This document shows, one piece after another, positions 35,501-46,428 of a stretch of DNA of 64,000 nucleotides. How positions within the stretch are numbered: the stretch's first letter is position 1; the number at the start of each line of letters is the position of its first letter. The stretch spans positions 1-64,000 of the forward strand of contig NW_006766952.1 in NCBI RefSeq assembly GCF_000275845.1, in the 5' to 3' direction. The translations under genes and the position numbers were made by a program. The notes beneath the pieces were generated by a model that was not told where the DNA came from, did no database searches, and saw only the letters and a program-made list of their open reading frames with translations. This DNA comes from Dichomitus squalens LYAD-421 SS1. Its lineage: Eukaryota > Basidiomycota > Agaricomycetes > Polyporales > Polyporaceae.

Positions 35501-36517
35501 CTGCATAGGACGCATTTTAGATTAGCACAAGCGCAGCAGAAGGGGACTAGAGTAGGACTTGCCAGGTAAAGCCGACAAGGGCAACCGGCGCCATGGACAT
35601 GCTGTAGGGAGACATCAGCATCATGATAAGCATCAGGCGACATACGAACTCAACTATTGCACTCCAGTAAGAGCGGTCTGGCGCAGAGGAGAGAGTGCTC
35701 GTAGCGAGGGAGATGCTCGGAAAATAAAGACGGCCATCGGCCCAGAATTAATATTTGTACAGAATTCAGGCTGAACAATACGGCCGACCAAGAAGGGAGG
35801 GCGTCACGCCCCTCGCTCTAGAGATGGCATATTCGTTCAGATTATTCGCTGCTAGCAGCACGCAATTCGTACCGATCCCACTCGCCTGCGAGCGAGGTGT
35901 GCGTTGTTTGTAGATAGTCAGGATACAAGCTGGTACGAGACTGTATAATATCATGATGGCAACCACAATGATACCGTAGCACAAGTCCTGGCACCTCCGG
36001 ATTCGGCGACACGAGATGTGTCACGTGGACTAGCGTTTCAATCACCAGCGGCCAGCTCGAGCGGCCTTGCAAGCCAGAACGATGAAACACGACAAACTTG
36101 ACTGTACTGTCCAAAGTCGCCATACCTTCGCACATCGTATGTAAGCGCGTAGATATGCATTCATCAGCCATTGTGATGTTCATACTAGGACTGACAGCTC
36201 CAGATGCTCCGAGGAGTCAATATCAATGACGACACGTTGCACAACGAGCATGGCAATGTCTCTTTGCAGCTTTCACCTACCTGCCTGAGGTTCTGGCAGG
36301 CTCACCAACACGCAGATGCACCTCCATAGACGTCATATTCCACAGTTTACTCAGGTCTTGTGCGCCCTGTCCTTGTTCAACAATGTGTGGCCTCTTTGGG
36401 CCCCGTGCCCCCTATTCGGACTATGGACATGTGCCAGGGATGTCAGAAGACCGTCTACATGGGCGCTCCCGAGCCTACTCTCCCAGGTTCATATGATCTA
36501 TGACTGCCGTCTTTGTG
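35501..36517. other. Decayed sequence between transporter relic and right duplicated copy
   Basis: On the minus strand about 35890-36000 a frame reading CYGIIVVAIMILYSLVPACI, then basic residues, resembles the last helix of a permease. It is probably a remnant of another transporter. No intact gene. Confidence 0.3.
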
Positions 36518-37700
36518 CATCGAAGAGCTCTAGCGGCGTTCATATGCTCTGTGAGTGCGACCTGGGTCGCGGCCGGGTGATCTCGGTCTTCCAGGTCAAC
36601 TTCCATACTTCTACCTTCGGTAGCTTACTCTATCAGCTTATACTGCTCTTAAAGCTCACGACACAAGGGTTCGAATCAGACTTGGGCAATGGAAGCTTCT
36701 TATACTACCTTCCACTCCTACGCTGTAACCTCACGCAAGTGGCATGTTTCCTCTTACAGCTCTGCCTTTTACTAACTCTTCCCAGTGCCATGTCCTCGTA
36801 GGTTTGGGATCATCAGTGCTGCTTGGCTTGATTGCGACCTTGCCGTCGAACGAGAAGGCACCGGCAGTCTAAGCTTGAGCTTATCCCAAGCTCGCGCCGC
36901 ATATATCGGCCGCAGAGGGACGCATGAGGTAACCGGCACCCGCGTCGTGGCATCATGTGGGCATGCGAAATACCTCGATGCAAGGTGCTGCTGGGTGCTT
37001 GTCAGCATAGATCGTCTGGCAATGCCTCGATGCATACCAAATTGGATAGAGGAGAGCATCGACAACCTTGGCTCGAGCCAACAGCCCCCGCATCACCGCA
37101 ATCGATCGTGCGAGCAAGTGGTACCCACGAATCCTCTGCCAAGAATCTTTTGGAGGGCCTTGCAATCCTCCCAGCCCCTCGCTCGCCATGTCAACACGTC
37201 TAGCTGGCATGACAAGCTCGCACATCCACGGGCTGGTGCGGCATAGTCCAATGCCGGACACTCTCGGCGGACGCGGCAACAGGCACTCTGAGAGCGTGAC
37301 CACCACGAAGAGCGTGCATCACTTCTTTCGATGTATATGGCAGCGGTGGCAGGCGGAATGGAGCTGGAGATGTCAGAAGGGTTCTATGGCCGGTTCGTGC
37401 AGGGTTCGTCGCTACGCATACCTGCTAACATGATTGCAGCCGTGCGCGAGGGCGCTGTCTATGCATTCCTAGGATTTGGGGTCAGTACGAGGTAATCGGC
37501 AAGGATTGACAGCAAAGTCACCAGATCCGTGCCCGTGCTGGTAGTGTTGCCGCACTGGCGGCGCAGGACGAGCAGGTAGGGTTTGCAGCAACAAGGCCAC
37601 TTCGTCTCGGTGCAGCATTCATTGCTTGATATACAATGCTTGGCGCGGTTCATTATGTGGATAAGAATACGGACGATCTCCGCGGATGTATCATGGTGGC
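36518..37700 (+). repeat. Direct duplicated segment, right copy
   Basis: Partner of the segment starting at 31699. Matching blocks begin at 36518, 36860 and about 37635. It is interrupted by stops in all frames over its full length. The diverged state of both copies indicates an old duplication followed by decay. Confidence 0.55.
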
Positions 37701-38489
37701 GGTAGTAAGTGTAGCGCGGCGAGCTCTGGCCTCCACTGATATGTTCAAGGTAAGCGCGAATAACATGGGATCTGGCGCTCAGAATCTTCCTCGGCGTCAT
37801 CTAACCCTTCACATGAACTTTCCGACAGTCTGGAGCAAACCTGTCCGCTGAACTCTAGATCGAGCGCTTCCTCAATCTCGGACGAGTGTGAAGAGGCAAA
37901 TCATATCAATGTTTCACACACCGTGACGCGATCTTGCATCGCACCGAAAAGTCCCCAGCAGGCACCCGAATATGGAAGAAGGTATGTCGAGCAGGGGATC
38001 GAGAGCGAGGCTGACTGTGCATCTGATATGTTGCACAGAGATCTGTGAGCGCTAGCGTCCCTGACAGGGCCTTGTTCGACATCTTCTCCGCCCTGCCACT
38101 GATGTCGCCCTTTTGGCTACAACTGCTCAACCATTACCTGTGCTTGACTCGACGTTGTACGTATAACTTACAGCCTGATGCCTTCGCCTCGTACATTCAT
38201 ATCCGCTATCCATCACTTTCAACATCTCACATCCACCTTGTCGGTCAGGTCCTATGCGACTTGCTCGGGCATGTATGTCTCTCGCTCATGCCTGTAAGCC
38301 ATCTCTCCATGTACAATTGGGTTATCGACGTCCATAGGTCATTGAGGACTTTGCCTCGAGCACAAGTAAGTCACAATCAGTCTTGTGCTCGCGTACCTGC
38401 AACTCTGCAAGGGACCGACCCACCTCCGTTAGGCAACTGCTATCGAATGCGCTCACTGCATCGTTCACATAGCGAGCGGGCAGCGAGAC
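37701..38489. other. Spacer with no supported gene
   Basis: A plus-strand frame at 38045-38497 (about 150 codons) is open but shows no domain or signal. It lies downstream of the decayed right copy and may be part of the same relic. Confidence 0.3.
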
Positions 38490-39014
38490 TCAAATAGCAA
38501 TCGGTCCGCCAATTTGACCAGCCTCGACATCCTCCAGCGCCACCTGACCCTCGACCACCTGCCCCTGCTCCTGCTCCGGCACCCGTCTGCCCTCCCTAAG
38601 GGCACCTCTCAGCATCTTCACCCTCTTCCTCATGAACGTCCTGAATACGACCTCGGGTCCGATCGAGAGCCCCCGCCCGATGCCCTCGAGCACCCTCCCA
38701 CAGCCGTAGAGCATCACGCCCGCTGCCGCGAGCGCTGCACCGCCGATGATCATTGGGGGAAACACGATCGCGAGTATGCCCGTATATAACATCTTGATAA
38801 TTTTCAAGGACTCAATGCCGCACGTGGTCGCATCCGCATTGTGGTTGGAGGCGGACGAGCCTGCCTCGCTGGCGCCATCGGGATCGTTGTACGACACCAC
38901 GGACCGAGGCGGGCTTGCGGGGAGCAGCGTGTATTCAGGGAGGACCGCGGGGTCGATAGGGCCCTCATGGCTCTTCACGTCGGGCTGCCAAGTCTGCGTC
39001 TGGGTGCTCGCCAT
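38490..39014 (-). CDS. Small membrane-associated protein, tandem paralogue 1
   Basis: Single exon, 174 residues, no known family. Layout: acidic, Pro/Ser-rich N-terminus with PEYTLLPASPPRS (about 1-65); one long hydrophobic stretch (about 75-108) made of ILAIVFPPMIIGGAALAAAG and VMLYGCGRVLEGIGRGLSIG; then a basic segment (RKRVKMLRGALREGRR) and an acidic tail ending GGPIAI. The Pro-Pro in the middle of the hydrophobic stretch suggests a hairpin that could dip into one leaflet. The paralogue at 40221-40688 has the same layout and the same hydrophobic core. There is no signal peptide at the extreme N-terminus. Function unknown. Conservation between the two copies concentrates in the hydrophobic core and the last residues, which argues that the gene is real. 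Confidence 0.72.
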   Translation of the reverse strand: MASTQTQTWQPDVKSHEGPIDPAVLPEYTLLPASPPRSVVSYNDPDGASEAGSSASNHNADATTCGIESLKIIKMLYTGILAIVFPPMIIGGAALAAAGVMLYGCGRVLEGIGRGLSIGPEVVFRTFMRKRVKMLRGALREGRRVPEQEQGQVVEGQVALEDVEAGQIGGPIAI

Positions 39015-40220
39015 GGTGGGGTGTCCGGCTCGGTGGAATAATACGAGGGGGTACGGTCTGACCTTCCTGTTTCAAACGGAGTTCAACACGTGCTCCAGGT
39101 TGTCAGAGGTGCAGAATACCTCCGAGGACACTCACAAGGACAGCACGCTTTCGCAGGGGTAGAATGCGCCAAACTATGTCTGCGCTCTGTCATTTGTATG
39201 AGCTCGTCATCGCGGTTCTTGCATCGCCTCGATAGACTGCGGATCTAGTGCTAGTGGTCAGCCGAGAATGTCAAACCGACTGCCTGATTGCGTCGCGTCA
39301 TACGCCAAGTTATACGCCTGAAAAACAGGTCAATGGCCTATGCGTAGGCCGCCGATTCCAGACGAGAACAAGGCATAGACCTCAGGCATACCTATCGTAC
39401 TTGTGGTGATCCTTTGATTACCTTGTCTGTCACCTGACCTCTTCAAAACTGCCGAACGATGTTTGCCTGACAAATCGATTTCGGGCGGCGTGCGCAGTCG
39501 ACTCCGGCTGCGGATTTGATCGATCTCTTGCACTGCCCATCGTATGCAGGTGTTCGCACGCATGCGGTCGAATGTCGCCGTGTCTTCGTACTCCGAAGCG
39601 CTCGACTGATGCGGTCCCTCTTCCTATGAAAGTTTGAAAGTACGCACTCGATCGCGCGGGCAGTATCGACTGTAGGGTGCGTGCGTTGAGTGACGGGTGC
39701 TGTGCGAGGATAATTAGGCGTCCAAGTTGCTTCTCGGGCCCAGAAGCGACTGCGGCCCAAGATGGGTCTTGCATCTCTTCGTCCACGTCGATAGAGCGAG
39801 CAAAGGAAAGTCCGAGGATTCCATTACGAAACAGAAGTATGACAGGATACTACTTCCTAGCACTCGACATCCTCAAGATAGGTCATTTCCCCCTTACAAG
39901 CTCCGCCGAATCCTGCAGAAGGGCGCTTCAGCTACAGTGTGCCGTTGCCGACGCGCAGTTATACAACTTCGTAGCTGCCCACGTGCAGAGTTTGGGGAGC
40001 TTCACCGTCAATCGAATACATGTATACGCAGCATGCTACGTAGCCAGTTACATGCAGTCGTAGACGTCCTCCTTTCATACAGAACCGTGATACTACAATT
40101 CAGCCAGGATAACGCGCATTCTCGTGCGCCTGCTAGCGTGACCCGAATCTTCGTCAATCCAGATTTGATCTTCGGTCACACAAGTCCGAACTCACCGGTA
40201 AGTATTCAACATCCATTTCT
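39015..40220. other. Spacer between the tandem paralogues
   Basis: 1.2 kb. A minus-strand frame at 39430-39786 (about 118 codons, start MDEEMQDPSWAAVASGP) has plausible amino-acid composition but no domain or paralogue; I do not call it. It includes the promoter of paralogue 1. Confidence 0.35.
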
Positions 40221-40688
40221 TCAGATGGATATCGGTCCCCGAGCGTCCTTCTTCGAATCGTCAACCCCGAAACCCCGCTTAAGCCTCTTCACCTGCGGCT
40301 TCACGCCCGCCTTGTATGCTGTCTCGGGCCCCACAGCGAGCCCCTTCCCAATACCCTCGAGAAGCTTCCCGCAGCCGTAGATCATTACGCCGACCGACGC
40401 GACCGCTGCTCCGGCGATGAGCACCGGTGGGAGGACGATCGCAACAACGCCCGTCCCCAGCATCTTCAGCGCTTTGCCACCATCGGACTGGAGGGTTTCC
40501 GAGCTGCGCTCTTCGGGATCAGAAGACTCGTCGTCAGCAGTCTCCTGATATCTCTCCTCGTGTGGGGAGGCGACAGTGGAGTGTGCTGGAGACGGAGCGC
40601 TGTCCGGCTGAGGGACTGTGTACTCTGGCAGGGTGAAGGGGTCGGCTTTGACGTCCTCCGTGTACTCAATCTTGTTCTGTGTGGCCAT
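40221..40688 (-). CDS. Small membrane-associated protein, tandem paralogue 2
   Basis: Single exon, 155 residues, in tandem with the gene at 38490-39014. The shared core reads VVAIVLPPVLIAGAAVASVG and VMIYGCGKLLEGIGKGLAVG, against ILAIVFPPMIIGGAALAAAG and VMLYGCGRVLEGIGRGLSIG in paralogue 1. Both begin MAS or MAT and have PEYT near residue 25. Both have an acidic Ser-rich segment before the core, a basic stretch after it (here KPQVKRLKRGF), and end GPI(S/A)I. The likely topology is a hairpin or single membrane helix with the basic side cytosolic. No homology to a named family is recognised. Different N-terminal halves and about 1.2 kb of spacer show that the duplication is not recent. Confidence 0.72.
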   Translation of the reverse strand: MATQNKIEYTEDVKADPFTLPEYTVPQPDSAPSPAHSTVASPHEERYQETADDESSDPEERSSETLQSDGGKALKMLGTGVVAIVLPPVLIAGAAVASVGVMIYGCGKLLEGIGKGLAVGPETAYKAGVKPQVKRLKRGFGVDDSKKDARGPISI

Positions 40689-41029
40689 GGTGATCGCAGA
40701 AGGTGCGGATATTGTTGTGCACCTGAATCAGCTTCAGTAACGTGGGAATACAGTATAGGGCTACTGGAGATACTCACCTAAAGGATCGCGCAGTAGAAGT
40801 CTCTGTTACAAGAAAGTGTGCGTGAAGCAACTGGACATGATCCGCGACACATTTGTACGCTCTCTAGAAGCCACGTGCATCTCGTGAACATCTACAACGG
40901 AAACGACCGTTTGAGTCCAGTATATGCGTGATCATTGCGCAGCGGATGCGCAGAAGGGGCGCAGTAGAACACGGTCCTACACGTCCGTACTGCGGCGCAT
41001 GCCGACACTACTACACCGGGGGTACACCA
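40689..41029. promoter_or_regulatory. Promoter side of tandem paralogue 2
   Basis: Upstream region of the minus-strand gene; no specific element was recognised. Confidence 0.3.
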
Positions 41030-41510
41030 CGCGTTCAGACAGACTTACGTAGAGACTCCAACGAGCTTGGCAAACCTCTGTAATATCGGGCCAGGGAGGT
41101 GTCAAGCCTCCCCTTCCACGCGGTACTTAGTGATAGACGTCGAGTAGCGTCTGTTAGAGTGTCAGTAACGGGCGAAGGTGACCGAAGACACCCCAGCCAA
41201 ACGCCAGCGGCGTCGAGCCCCTTAGGGTGCCCAAAAGGAGAGCGGATCGAAAGATGATGAAAGAAGAAAGGGACACTCACGACACATCCGGAAACGACGA
41301 GATATTGCTCATATCCTGGAAAGGATGGAGCTCATGTTCGCCCGATGTGGCTCGTGCGGAAGCAGACCTCTCGCCCATTCATCGATTTTCCTGTCCTTGA
41401 ACTTTTGCCATTCTGTCTGATCATCCAGATCCCTGCGTAAGAGATCGAGCTTCTCCTGGGCCGTCCGCCGGCTGGAGGACCACCATCCCTCCTGCTAGTG
41501 CTTGATCTCC
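41030..41510 (-). pseudogene. Fragments of an unidentified gene
   Basis: Two coding-looking pieces on the minus strand. Around 41490-41340 a frame reads EKLDLLRRDLDDQTEWQKFK then DRKIDEWARGLLPHE, a charged helix typical of real protein. After a putative donor near 41280 another piece near 41240-41180 reads RSALLLGTLRGSTPLAFGWG. The first piece lies in a frame that meets a stop at its 5' side and needs a shift to reach the donor, so the gene appears broken. The family is not identified; a mitochondrial membrane protein with a charged N-terminal helix is a guess only. Confidence 0.3.
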
Positions 41511-41897
41511 TTCTGGGTATGTGCGTGCCCCGGTCCTAGAGCGGAGTCGATCTCGTCGTGTTGGTGCGCGTCGTTCTCTTCGCCATCTCCTATTCAGAAC
41601 TTGCCGTCAAGCAGCATTGCGAGCCAGCCACTATAACTCTGCACTTCTGGGGGGAGGCCATGGTTGAGTGGCTGGCTTTCGACTTACAGCAGTGCGTCGC
41701 TTCCATCTGTCTGATTGCGGGAAAAAGCGGAGCACGAAAGGGCCGCACGAGACGAAGATTCATAGGTGTGATTGACAGGAATCGTTATCTTCCGTCACTG
41801 TATAACCATAGAAAACAAATGCTTCGATAAGTGACGTGAGCAGCAGACAGCAACAGCGGAAGAATTGATAGAGGACTCATGCTCACCTGCGCTACAG
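41511..41897. other. Spacer
   Basis: 390 bp; a 90-codon plus-strand frame at 41558-41830 has no recognisable feature. Nothing called. Confidence 0.35.
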
Positions 41898-42648
41898 TCA
41901 CCACATGCGCACTTCCTTGATTACCCAAGGAATGCCTTCCTTGCTACCATGATCCCCTGATGCCAGTGCCTCGCTCCACGTAAGATCGCAAGGCAGATGA
42001 GCCCCTTCCCCTATACGAGCGAGCATCTTCCACCCTTCATCAGCGGTCCACAGCCATCTCTCGACCACGAGAGACGGTCCATCGCGAAGGATTGCCTGAC
42101 AGAACTGTCCGACCCTCACGATCAGGCCCCTCCGAGTCCCAGCCACTGCCGACTTGTCGGACGGATCAAAGGCGGTTTCGAGTACGACGCTGGTCCGTCT
42201 CCCGGTTTCTGGCCCTCCAACCGGAAGTATATCGAGGTCTTTCCAGCCCTCTTCGTACTCTCTGATCTCCCCGCTTTCTGGATGTCGCATTTTTCCTCGC
42301 TCAAGAGTCACGTTGGGCAACTCGGAATGTGGGTACATGTCTCCCTCGTCCTTCTCGTCCGGGTTCTCCGTGCGAGAATCAATATCGTGGATCCACTCTC
42401 CGTGTGACAAGATTCCTACGGACCTGCCCCCGATACCCCAATCGAGGGAAGTGAACGGCGCCAAAGGGTCATCAGGCTTGACGAGGCGCAAATCTACAAA
42501 TTGCCTGTTGTGCGCCGTGAGGACAAGCGTTGAGGTCGGCTCCGACGCCTCATCTGGAAACTATGATCGACTAAGACAAGTGCAGATCTGCATCCTATGT
42601 AGTCAAATCTCTTACCCAACGAATGTGCGTGCGCTCCGAGATGGACAT
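41898..42648 (-). CDS. HRI1: HRI1-like protein
   Basis: Homologue of the yeast HRI1 family (soluble beta-barrel-like fold, cytosolic and nuclear; HRI1 was named for interaction with Hrr25 kinase, biochemical role unknown). The main exon is 42553-41898. It shows PTSTLVLTAHNRQFVDLRL, LDWGIGGRS, HGEWIHDIDSRT, then DEGDMYPHSELPN, EEGWKDLDIL, GLIVRVGQFCQAILRDGPSL and VERWLWTADEGWKMLARIG, in the order seen in the family. The first exon is short: MSISERTHI with start at 42648. The strong donor GTAAGA at 42615 puts the exons out of frame, whereas a weaker donor GTTGGG at 42620 keeps frame and gives 227 residues. Either the weak donor is used or the 5' end is damaged. The downstream domain is intact. 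Confidence 0.78.
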
Positions 42649-42996
42649 GATGGTTCCGCCTAACCGGAGGTATCGGCGTCTAACTAGTTATATATGGCAA
42701 GCGTCGAGTTTGGACGGCGTGGGTAGGGAGTCTCGCTCAGCGCTCACGAGCCCTTAAGTACGTTCAGTAAGGCACCGCTACTTACTTACATGCTCCGAAG
42801 TGATCAAGCACACCCCTAGCCGCACAAATCAGCCACTGCCTTTATACAACTGGCTCCCTTGGCATATAGGAACACCTCAATACGTCGGCGACTAATGCGA
42901 ACAACTCGGCGTATAAGAACACCTAGGCTAGTACACCAGCTACAAGTACAAGTACAACTACCTAGTACACTTAGCCAGCCTCAATTCATCATATGT

Positions 42997-43800
42997 TTAG
43001 GCGAGCTCAGCGAAGCCGACCGAATTCTTGCCAGCGTCGACCGAGAACGTGATGTACACACCCTTCATGACAGTGGTGGAGGGTAAGCATCAGCGATGCA
43101 AAGGCAGACATATTGCCATCTGAGGCGGTTACGTGTCACCGAGGAGGAAAGCGTTGTTGCTGTTGCATCCAATAGCGACTAGGGCACCAGCGCAGTTGCC
43201 GTTGCTTATTTGCGGAGGTTGAAGCTAAGAGAGATCAACGTCAAATTCATGGTTTCATGGTTCTTGGTCTCACAATGCATGGATACTCACTTATCGGTGT
43301 CGTCAGGCCAAGTCTTGCCTCCCCAGTTGATTTCAAGCTGCGAAACAGAGTCGCAAGGGAGCGTGTAGTAGCCATACTTCTCGTTAAGCCCGAACCCGGG
43401 ATCCGCGCATAGAACTAGTCCACAGTCTCAGTCTCGGCGCCCATGAGCGTCGTGCCGGAGTCTATGATGGTCTCGAACCTGGGTGGGACCTTGTCGCCAT
43501 TGAGGGTAAGGGTTGCGCCACCGACTTGCCACAACTGGTCGTTGACGAGCTCGGAGTACTCAATCGAGCCGGTTGAGAGGCGCGAGTCCGTACCGCCAAT
43601 GTAGACTTCCGATCCCGAGGAGGCGAGCTTGAAGTCAAAGACACCCTCAGAGACGGCACCCTGGTCTACAGCGGTGTAGAAGACTGGATTCTGTTCCATT
43701 CCTAGCAAATCAGATGGAGTACGTTCAGAGTGTATCCGATATTATACTTACGCTCTTGAGCTGGGCGGTGGCTGGAAGGGCAAGACCAAGGAGACCCTAA
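42997..43800 (-). pseudogene. Pepsin-like (A1) aspartic protease, decayed
   Basis: The C-terminal half of an A1 aspartic endopeptidase. A first exon remnant reads GLLGLALPATAQLKS (43795-43751). The next (43709-43420) reads EQNPVFYTAVDQGAVSEGVF, VYIGGTDSRLSTGSIEY and the second active-site motif TIIDSGTTLMG. It then hits a TAG exactly where the family has QFY. After a frame change comes YYTLPCDSVSQLEINWGGKT, then a further break, then SNGNCAGALVAIGC with FLLGDT, and finally a last exon MKGVYITFSVDAGKNSVGFA ending LA at 42997. No DTG first-catalytic-Asp exon could be found upstream to 44.2 kb. With at least one nonsense and two frame breaks this is not a working protease. Confidence 0.8.
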
Positions 43801-44614
43801 GCACCTGAAAGTGGCCTCCAAGTATTATAAGAGATCTTTTGATCGTGGTTTGCAGGTGGTCGAAATCTCATGGTTAGGGAAGCTTGAGAGTGTGTACCAA
43901 TGTCTCGAGGCAGATACGCGGCTAGTAGAGTCATTACAGAGAGCATAGACTCCCAGTCCGGTCGGATATTGTCCAATGTGATGGTCGAGCACGGGAACCT
44001 TTACGTATAGACCGAGACAGATGCATCTAGTGAATCATATTCATGAGCGTGAAGTCTGGATGAGACGGTCGAATGTGACGTACGCACCAAGGGGAGTGAA
44101 GATAGTTGAGCCACTTCGTATTTTCGCGTGGCCGATCGGGGTCACGACATCGCCGTTGAATGGTGTCTCATTTACAGATGATCAAAAAGCATCGAGCGAA
44201 GCAAAGTCGGAGGCAACAAGCTAGAGTTGCGTCGCGGCGTGTAGCCGGTCTGCGTTCAGTATAGAAGGACATCATGACCGCAAAAAATAACGCAGATAGA
44301 AGTGAGTGTACTTACGTACATCGAGCAATCAATCCGTGGTATTGCGTGGCTGCCGTAGACGATCGAAGTTCCTCCGCAAGCTGAAGCAGGTCGAAGTCAA
44401 CTCGAGGACGCGGGTTACCCGGGCCAAAGTCTGGCACTGGAGAACGTGGCGGCCACGCGAGGGAGCCCGTGACGGCGCGGCGCAATGGCGCGTCATGCAG
44501 AATCATCCACTCTGCCGTCCCCTCACTCTCTTCTCCCTGCAGCTCGTCTCAGGCTCTCCTGAATCTTACATCTGTTCACGCCGTCCTGCTTGCTCTTGTC
44601 AAAGGCGTGGTCAG
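43801..44614. other. Region where the protease 5' half would be expected
   Basis: No DTG motif or signal peptide is recognisable on the minus strand. A short minus-strand frame near 44155-44090 (NGDVVTPIGHAKI) could be a relic of a propeptide, which is speculative. The last 200 bp should hold the promoter of the next plus-strand gene. Confidence 0.3.
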
Positions 44615-45877
44615 ATGAGAGCCACCGCCGTCGCGCGCAATGCGACGCGTTCAATGCGTATAATCGCGCTCCCTCTTACTCCCCACCGCAATCCCATCAA
44701 TGGCAAGCCGGTAGAACACCTCACATACTACCACTTTATCACGCCACCAGAGGATACGAAGACATCTTCCTGGCCCAAATGGGCTGTCGCGAAAGCGTCG
44801 GATTTGTGGGCGGGGCTTGGGAAAGCACCTGAAAGTAGCTGGAAGGTGAGCTTCCTGTTCACTTGCCAATCGTGCCTGCGAGGACGCGTCAATCTGTCGC
44901 GGTGTCTGCTGAGTCTCCGCTAGAGCTTATATGCATGCTGACTATGTGCTGCGTTGCTCCTAGCGGAAAGCGTTCCTTTATGGCGAGCGACTAGTTGATC
45001 GCCTCGACTTTGAGGAACTCGCGCTCAAGTCACTGGACCCTTCTCTCGGCCCCAAGATCTCGAATATCGTCCCGAGTAGTTCTAAAACAGAAGGACCGTC
45101 CACGGTAGGCTACCTAATCTTGCCCACTAAGCTCAAAGCCAATTTGTTGACCCAGCTTCCCCCCTTCGCATTTTCATAACGCCACGCGCTCCGGACTTTC
45201 ATCCATGCAAGATTCCTCTGGTGTTCCCACCGTCCGTCTCCCCGGCCCCAATCCCACACTTGCATTCCCTGCTAGAGAGACGGACTCCAAAGCATAGGAA
45301 GGGCTTCTGGATGTGGTTGGCAATCTCGCCGCTAACGGCACCCTTCGCGATCATACGTACGTCCTCTAGACTGCCGTGAACATTCGCCTAAGCTCAATGT
45401 CCGTCCTGCTAGCCATCATACCCAACTTCCCATTCTTCTTCTGCATCTGGCGCTCGTGGTCACATTATCGAGGTGCGCTGTCCAGTCCCTGCCCTACCAT
45501 TTCCGTGAACGCTCAGGCACACGTCTTTGCGTGCAGCATACAAGGCTTCGGAATACTTGGAGGGCCTCCTGCAAAGAGGCGCGATCATCACGCAGTCCAG
45601 CCCCGAGCTCGATGCCATCTACGCGAAGTACGCGCCTCGCCCACCGAAGTCGTTCGAGTCTGAGAAGCCGCCTCCCCCTTATGCCCCGTCCGGCTCTGAG
45701 CATTCTGAGAAGGGCGTCGACGCGGACCCGGCTCCGACGCTACTGTTGACGAAGGAAGCCGTCGTTGAGCTGCAGAAGGCTTTGGACGTGCCCGAGGACT
45801 CGACGTTCGCCGCAGACGTCTACCGTGCACTAGAGCAGGCGCGACTTCGGCTAGAGGGCAAGACAGGTGCGAAGTAG
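44615..45877 (+). CDS. Mitochondrial K+/H+ exchange-related protein (Mit_KHE1 family)
   Basis: Fungal mitochondrial protein of the Mit_KHE1 (PF10173-type) family, linked to mitochondrial potassium/proton exchange in yeast; mechanism unclear. Five exons (44615-44845, 44964-45104, 45212-45356, 45413-45472, 45537-45877) stay in frame for 305 residues; starting at the internal Met at 44654 would give 292. Conserved blocks: MRIIALPLTPHRNP near the start, LTYYHF, then KRKAFLYGERLVDRLDFEEL, IPLVFPPSV, HRKGFWMWLAISPLTAPFAI, a hydrophobic stretch IIPNFPFFFCIWRSWSHYRA, and a Pro-rich tail. The hydrophobic centre may contact the inner membrane. The splice joins reproduce the family sequence across all four introns, so the model is strong. 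Confidence 0.88.
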
Positions 45878-46428
45878 AGTGACGCGAGTGTCGTCGCCGC
45901 ATACTTCATACGACGTCTTGCGGTGATGATCCGAATGGACATACTTTTACTATACTAATGCGTAGATCTTGTACCGCCCCAACTCCTAAATTCAATGTTC
46001 GATGCCCACCGTTCTCAACTTTAGTCGGTCTGGACATGCATAAATCAAACAAATACACATTGATAATGTATGATACGCAGTGGATGGCAGAAACGTGGAA
46101 TCGTACAAGATGCAGCAGTACCTAACCAACCCTTGGTAGCATGATGATACAAGCATGATAGATATGTTGGACAGATCACCGGCACGATAGACGTACACTC
46201 GTGCTTCTCCGGCACGACTTCACAATCGATATGTCCAGCGTGGAGGTGAGTCTGTCAGCGCATCACCTTAGCGAGCGCATAGTGCGCCCTAACGGTGGTG
46301 GGCATGTCAAGCGTGCATATCTCGGAGGGTTGTCACGCGTGCATGTGCATGCCGCGGTCGCTCCACCTCGCTAGTCTGAGCACGCAGTTGCCGAAATGTC
46401 CCCTCCGACCCAGAGCCGCAGACTGAGG
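45878..46428. other. Convergent 3' spacer
   Basis: 550 bp between two convergent genes. It contains 3' UTRs; nothing else was recognised. Confidence 0.4.

Noticed and set aside
36600..36690. GGTTCGAATC near 36668 resembles a tRNA B box, with a CTCTTAA word upstream
   Set aside because: No A box, no acceptor or anticodon stems that pair, and it lies in a decayed duplicated region. Chance or at best a remnant.
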